A stretch of DNA of 64,000 nucleotides from Bolinopsis microptera (taxonomy: Eukaryota > Ctenophora > Tentaculata > Lobata > Bolinopsidae): the NCBI RefSeq assembly GCF_026151205.1, contig NC_087080.1, positions 13,463,337-13,527,336 of the forward strand. The letters are read 5' to 3'. The number at the start of each line of letters is the position of its first letter. Within the stretch, counting starts at the first letter, position 1. The notes under the pieces are model-generated. The model did no database searches and was not told where the DNA came from. It saw only the letters and a program-made list of their open reading frames with translations. Positions 38,901-44,900 of the stretch are shown in pieces. A program made the translations under genes and the position numbers.

Positions 38901-41900
38901 CGCTCAAGCTGTGCTAGCCAAGGCCAGCACTAAACAATACGGAAAACTGGTAGTCAACATGTCCGCACAGACCACTAGCAACAATGTTCAGGATATCATT
39001 GAGAGTAGGGTTGAGAAGAGGACAAAGGGAGTGTACGTTCCGATAGGAGGAAAACGACTTTTAGCTGTTCTGGACGACTTCAACATGCCTGCAAAGGATG
39101 AGTTCTTCTCCCAGCCTCCTCTGGAGCTGCTGAGACAATGGATAGATTACTCCTTCTGGTATGACAGACAGAAGCAGATGGCTAAGGAAGTAAGGGACAT
39201 GCAGCTGATAGCAGCTATGGGTCCACCAGGAGGTGGCAGACAGAGCATCTCCCCCCGTCTCCTCAGCAGGTTCCACCTCATCAACATGGCCTTCCCCAAC
39301 GAGGCTCAGATTCAGAGGATATTCGGAACCATGATAAACCAGAAGTTACAGGACTTTGAGGAGGACGTGAAACCTGTAGGCAACATGATCACACAGGCCA
39401 CAATAGAGCTGTATAACACCATTGTGAGCACCATGTTACCAACTCCCACCAAAATACATTACCTCTTCAACTTGAGAGATATCTCAAAGATATACCAGGG
39501 ATTGTTGAGAGCTCATAAAGACTACCACGACACCAAACAAAGCATGATTAGACTCTGGATACACGAGTCCTTCAGGGTCTTCTCTGACAGATTTTTGGAT
39601 ATGAACGATATGGAGGCTTTCAGAGGTATACTTGGTGACAAACTTGGAGCTATCTTCGATACATCTTTCAACGCTATATGTCCCAACAAGGTCTCACCGA
39701 TATTTGGTGATTTCTTAAGGGGAGAGCCAGGTGGAATCTACGAGGACATTACCGATATTAACCAACTTAAACAATACATGGAGACCACATTGGAGGATTA
39801 CAACATGGAACCAGGAGTCATCGCCATGGACCTTGTCCTGTTCAGGGATGCTATGGAGCATATTTGCAGAATAGTGAGGGTTATCGGGCAGCCCAGAGGA
39901 AACATGTTGCTTGTGGGAGTAGGTGGCAGCGGACGACAGAGTTTAGCCAAGGTCGCATCATACATATCTCAGTTCAAAGTGTTCCAGATCGAAGTGTCTA
40001 GACACTACCGAACCCAGGAGTTCAGAGAAGATCTGAGGAGTTTGTACTGGATGGCTGGTGTAGAGAATAGTCCCACTGTCTTCCTCTTTAACGATACTCA
40101 AGTAGTCACGGAGGACTTTATGGAGGATATCAACAACGTGCTCTCTTCCGGCGAGGTTCCCAACTTGTACGCTCCGGATGAGTTCGACGAGGTGAAAGAG
40201 GCACTGCTGGAGGATGCTAAGAAAGATGGTATCTCGGATAGTACAGATACAATGTTTGCTTACTTTATTGAACGAGTGAGGAATAACCTCCACGTTGTTC
40301 TTTGTATGAGTCCTGTTGGAGATCCCTTCAGAAACCGTATCAGACAGTACCCTGCATTTGTAAACTGCACAACTATTGATTGGTTTACTGAGTGGCCGAA
40401 GGACGCTCTCCTCGAGGTCGCAGAACGGTATCTCGAGAAGATCGATCTTGAACCCTCCTTGACGGAGCCGGCCAAAAAAGAAGCTTTGATGAAGAGTTGT
40501 GCATCGATGTTCGTCGTGTGCCACCAGAGTGTCGTTGAAAACTCCAAGAAGATGCTGCTCGAGATGAAGCGACACAATTATGTTACACCGACTAACTACC
40601 TCGAACTTGTAACAGGGTATATCTCCATGCTTTCTGACAAGAGGAACGAGCTTGATAGTGCTGCAAAGAAACTCAGAAATGGTCTGTTCAAGATCGACGA
40701 TACCCGAGCCAAGGTAGAAATAATGAGTGTGGAACTGGAGGAGTCTAAGACAAAAGTACTGCAGTTCCAAAAGGAATGTGAGGAGTATTTAGTGGTTATC
40801 GTGCAGCAGAAGCGAGAGGCTGACGAGCAACAGAAAGCTGTTATCGTCCGTAGTGTTAAGATAGGTGAGGAAGAGGTGAAGTGTCGTCAAATTGCTGATG
40901 CTGCTGAAGCAGACTTGGAGGAGGCTCTGCCTTTCTTGGAAGCTGCTGTTCTTGCCTTGAACTCTCTGAACAAGAAGGATCTCACGGAAATCAGGAGTTA
41001 CAACAAGGCCCCTGGTTTGGTGCAGGACGTCATGGAGGCTGTCATGGTTCTCCGAGGTTCTGATCCGTCCTGGCCTGAAGCCAAGAAACAACTTGGTGAT
41101 CCTAACTTCATTCAACAACTTATCAACTATGATAAGGACAACATGTCTGACAGAATCCTTAAGAAGATCGCATCATATGTTAACAAACCAGACTTTGTAC
41201 CAGACGCAGTCGGCAGGGTCTCTATTGCTGCTAAGTCACTGTGTATGTGGGTAAGAGCCATGGAGGTATACGGTCGAATATACCGTGTAATTGAACCTAA
41301 AAGACGAAAACTTGCGGAGGCTTCGTCTCAGCTGAAGGAGAAACAAGATTCGCTCCAAGAGGCAAGAGATAAACTTCAGGAAGTCACCGAACGAATGGAG
41401 AACTTGAAGAAACAGTACGACGAAAAACTGAGGATGAAAGAAGAGCTGAGGAAGTCTTCAGAGCTCACTCAGTTGCGTCTGGAACGTGCTGGAAAGCTTC
41501 TGTCTGGTCTAGCTGGTGAGAAGATTCGTTGGGAGGAAAGTGCTGGTATACTTGAAACAAATCTGGGATTCCTTGTCGGCGACTGTCTTGTGGCTTCTGC
41601 TTTCTGCTCTTACATGGGACCTTTCCTCTCGGATTATCGAGAGAACCTTGTCAACAAGGTCTGGTTACCTGAGGTCAGAAAACTATTTATTCCCTGCAAC
41701 CCTGAGTTCACAGTTTCTAGCTTCTTAGCCAAGGCTACTGACGTTCGTGATTGGAACATCAAGGGACTTCCTTCTGACAATTTCTCAACTGAAAACGGTA
41801 TCATCGTGACAAGAGGGTTGAGGTGGCCCCTCATGGTTGATCCTCAATGTCAGGCTATAAAGTGGATTAAAAACATGGAGAAGGGTAAACTTAAAACGAT

Positions 41901-44900
41901 TGATCTGCAGCAGTACGATTTCTTGAGGACTCTGGAAAATTCCATCCAGTTCGGAACACCAGTTCTTCTCCAGAATGTACAGGAGACTCTGGATCCTTCC
42001 CTTGCACCTATCCTGGACAAGGCAGTTATCAAGCAGGGTGGCAGATTGCTCATCAAGCTCGGAGATAAAGAAGTTGATTATAACCCAGACTTCAAGTTCT
42101 ACATCACAACGAGACTCAGTAATCCTCACTACACCCCAGAAATTGCAACTAAGACTACTATAGTAAACTTTGCCGTTAAGGAAGTTGGTTTAGAAGCTCA
42201 GCTTCTTGGTATAGTGGTAAGAAGAGAGAGGATCGATCTTGAAGAACAGAAAGACAGTTTGGTGAGGAAGATTGCCGCAGATCAGCGCAAACTTGTGGAG
42301 CTTGAAGATGAGATTTTGAGACTGCTGAACGCTGCAGAGGGCTCCCTGCTTGATGATGAGGTGCTGGTAGAAACACTCCAGACCTCTAAGGTAACATCAC
42401 AGGAGATATCAGAGCAGCTGGAGGTCTCAGAAGAGACGGAGTACAAGATTGATCTGGCTCGTGAGGGTTACCGACCTTGTGCCCAACGTGCCTCTATTCT
42501 GTTCTTCGTGCTGAATGATATGGGTCGCATAGACCCCATGTACCAGTTCTCACTGGACGCCTACAACCAGCTGTTCAACCAGTCTATCGATAAATCCACC
42601 CACCACAGCAAGCTGGAGGACCGTATCCTGGCTCTGAACGACTACCACACATACGCTTTGTTCAAGTTTACTTGCAGAGCTCTGTTTGAGCGTCACAAGC
42701 TGCTGTTCTCATTCCAGACCTGTGCCAAGATCATGGAGGCTGCTGGAAAGTTAGACATGGAAGAGTACACTTACTTCCTGAAGGGTGGAGTTGTCATGGA
42801 CAGAGAAACCCAGATGGACAACCCTTGCAAGTGGCTGGATGATGCTTCCTGGGATAATATAACCGAGCTCGATAAGCTCACTAATTTCCACGGTATTGCC
42901 AACTCGTTTGAGCAGTACGCCAGGGATTGGCATCTGTGGTACACTTCCGCTGCACCTGAAGATGCAATGTTGCCCGGAGAATGGGGCAACTCCTGCAATG
43001 AGCTCCAAAAGATGCTCATCGTAAGATCTTTGAGAAAGGACCGAGTAGCGTTCTGTGCTACATCCTTCATCATCAACAATCTTGGAGCTAAGTTTGTAGA
43101 ACCCCCTGTTCTTGACATGACTTCGGTTGTGGAAGACTCAAGCTGCAAGACTCCTCTGATCTTTGTTCTCTCAGCTGGTGTTGATCCTACCAGTGGTTTG
43201 GTTCAGCTAGCTGATGAAGTTGGCATGAAGAACAGGTTCAGTGCTTTGTCCCTCGGTCAAGGTCAGGCTCCACTAGCCACCAAGTTGATTAAGGAGGGTG
43301 TCAAAGAAGGAAACTGGGTGTATCTTGCCAATTGTCATTTGTCTCTCAGCTGGATGCCTCATCTTGACAAACTGGTGGAACAGCTGCAGTCAGAGGAACC
43401 CCACCCAGACTTCAGGTTGTGGCTCAGTAGTAACCCAACTAAAGGATTCCCCATCTCAATCCTGCAGGCTGGTCTGAAGATGACCACTGAACCTCCAAAG
43501 GGTCTGAGGGCCAACATGAAACGTCTTTACGGGTTGGTATCTGAACGAACCTTTAGCAGATGCAAGAAGCCTGAGAAGTACAAAAAGTTGCTATTCACCC
43601 TCTGCTTCTTCCACTCTGTACTCATTGAGAGGAGAAAGTTCCTCCAGCTCGGATGGAATATTCCTTACGATTTCAACGATTCTGACTTCGAGGTTGGTCT
43701 TCATTGTATTATTTATTCTTAATTTTTAACTGCCTTTATACATTTCTAATCCCTAATTATTTGCAACACAAATTATCGATTATCGATTATCTGCTTAGCA
43801 ACACTTTCTGAAAATACACTACTAATACTAGTTAGTTCACACAACACATCTTTCTAGGTATCAGAGAACCTGCTGAACATGTACCTCGACGAGTACGAAG
43901 AGACTCCGTGGGATGCTCTCAAGTACCTGATCGCTGGTGTCAACTACGGTGGTCATGTGACGGATGAAATGGACAGACGTCTCCTTCACACTTACATCAA
44001 CGACTTCTTCAATGAGAATGTGTTGTCTGTTCCGTTCTATAAACTTAGTACTCTGAACGATACATACTACGTGCCCAAGGATGGTAAGAAAAATTAAAAC
44101 CTCTACAAGCTAGCACCAGCGGTTATACTGTGTCCTTAACTATCGTTATATGGCTACAAAAATCCATGATGATTCTGTGTTTGCACTTAAATCCATACCT
44201 GCTTACCTCAACCCCCGCAGGACCGTATCAGCACTACAAGGATTACATCTCCCTGTTGCCCGGCGTGGACCACCCAGCTGCATTTGGGCAGCACCCTAAC
44301 GCTGACATCACCTCCCAGATACGGGAGACTCACATGTTGTTCGAGACTCTTCTCTCACTCCAACCTCAGGTTTCTAATATGAAGGGAGAGAGTACAGAGG
44401 ACAAGGTCCTTGGTCTCGCTCAGGATGTTAAGGAGCATTTACCAGAGCTCATCGACTACGAGAACACATTGAGGTGAATATTACTTTATTAGATAATAAT
44501 TATAATTATATTATAATACAAATTAGTATTATTGTTTCAAATTACTTGAAGCTGCATATAAAGATTTTTATGCACTTTTTTATAGTTATCATTGTGTGTT
44601 TTAGTCTTACTATAAATCATTGTTAAATTTATTTTATTGTCAGTTTTTTGAGGTCTAAAACCATATTTTGTCAGTATTCTGGCAGAAGAACGCCACACAC
44701 CTATGGGAGTTGTCTTGTTGCAGGAAATTCTCCGTTACAATCATCTTGTAACACAAATATCTAACTCTCTAGTAGATCTGGAGAAAGGAATTAAAGGTTT
44801 GTATTAATCAATTGATTTACAAAAAATCGTCTTGCTTTGCTATACAGCCCACAATTCAATTAACGGTAGTAGTCTGTAAATTTGTATATAATCGGTACTG

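Noticed and set aside
39958-40770. 270-codon antisense ORF inside exon 43
   Set aside because: Shadow of the conserved dynein frame.
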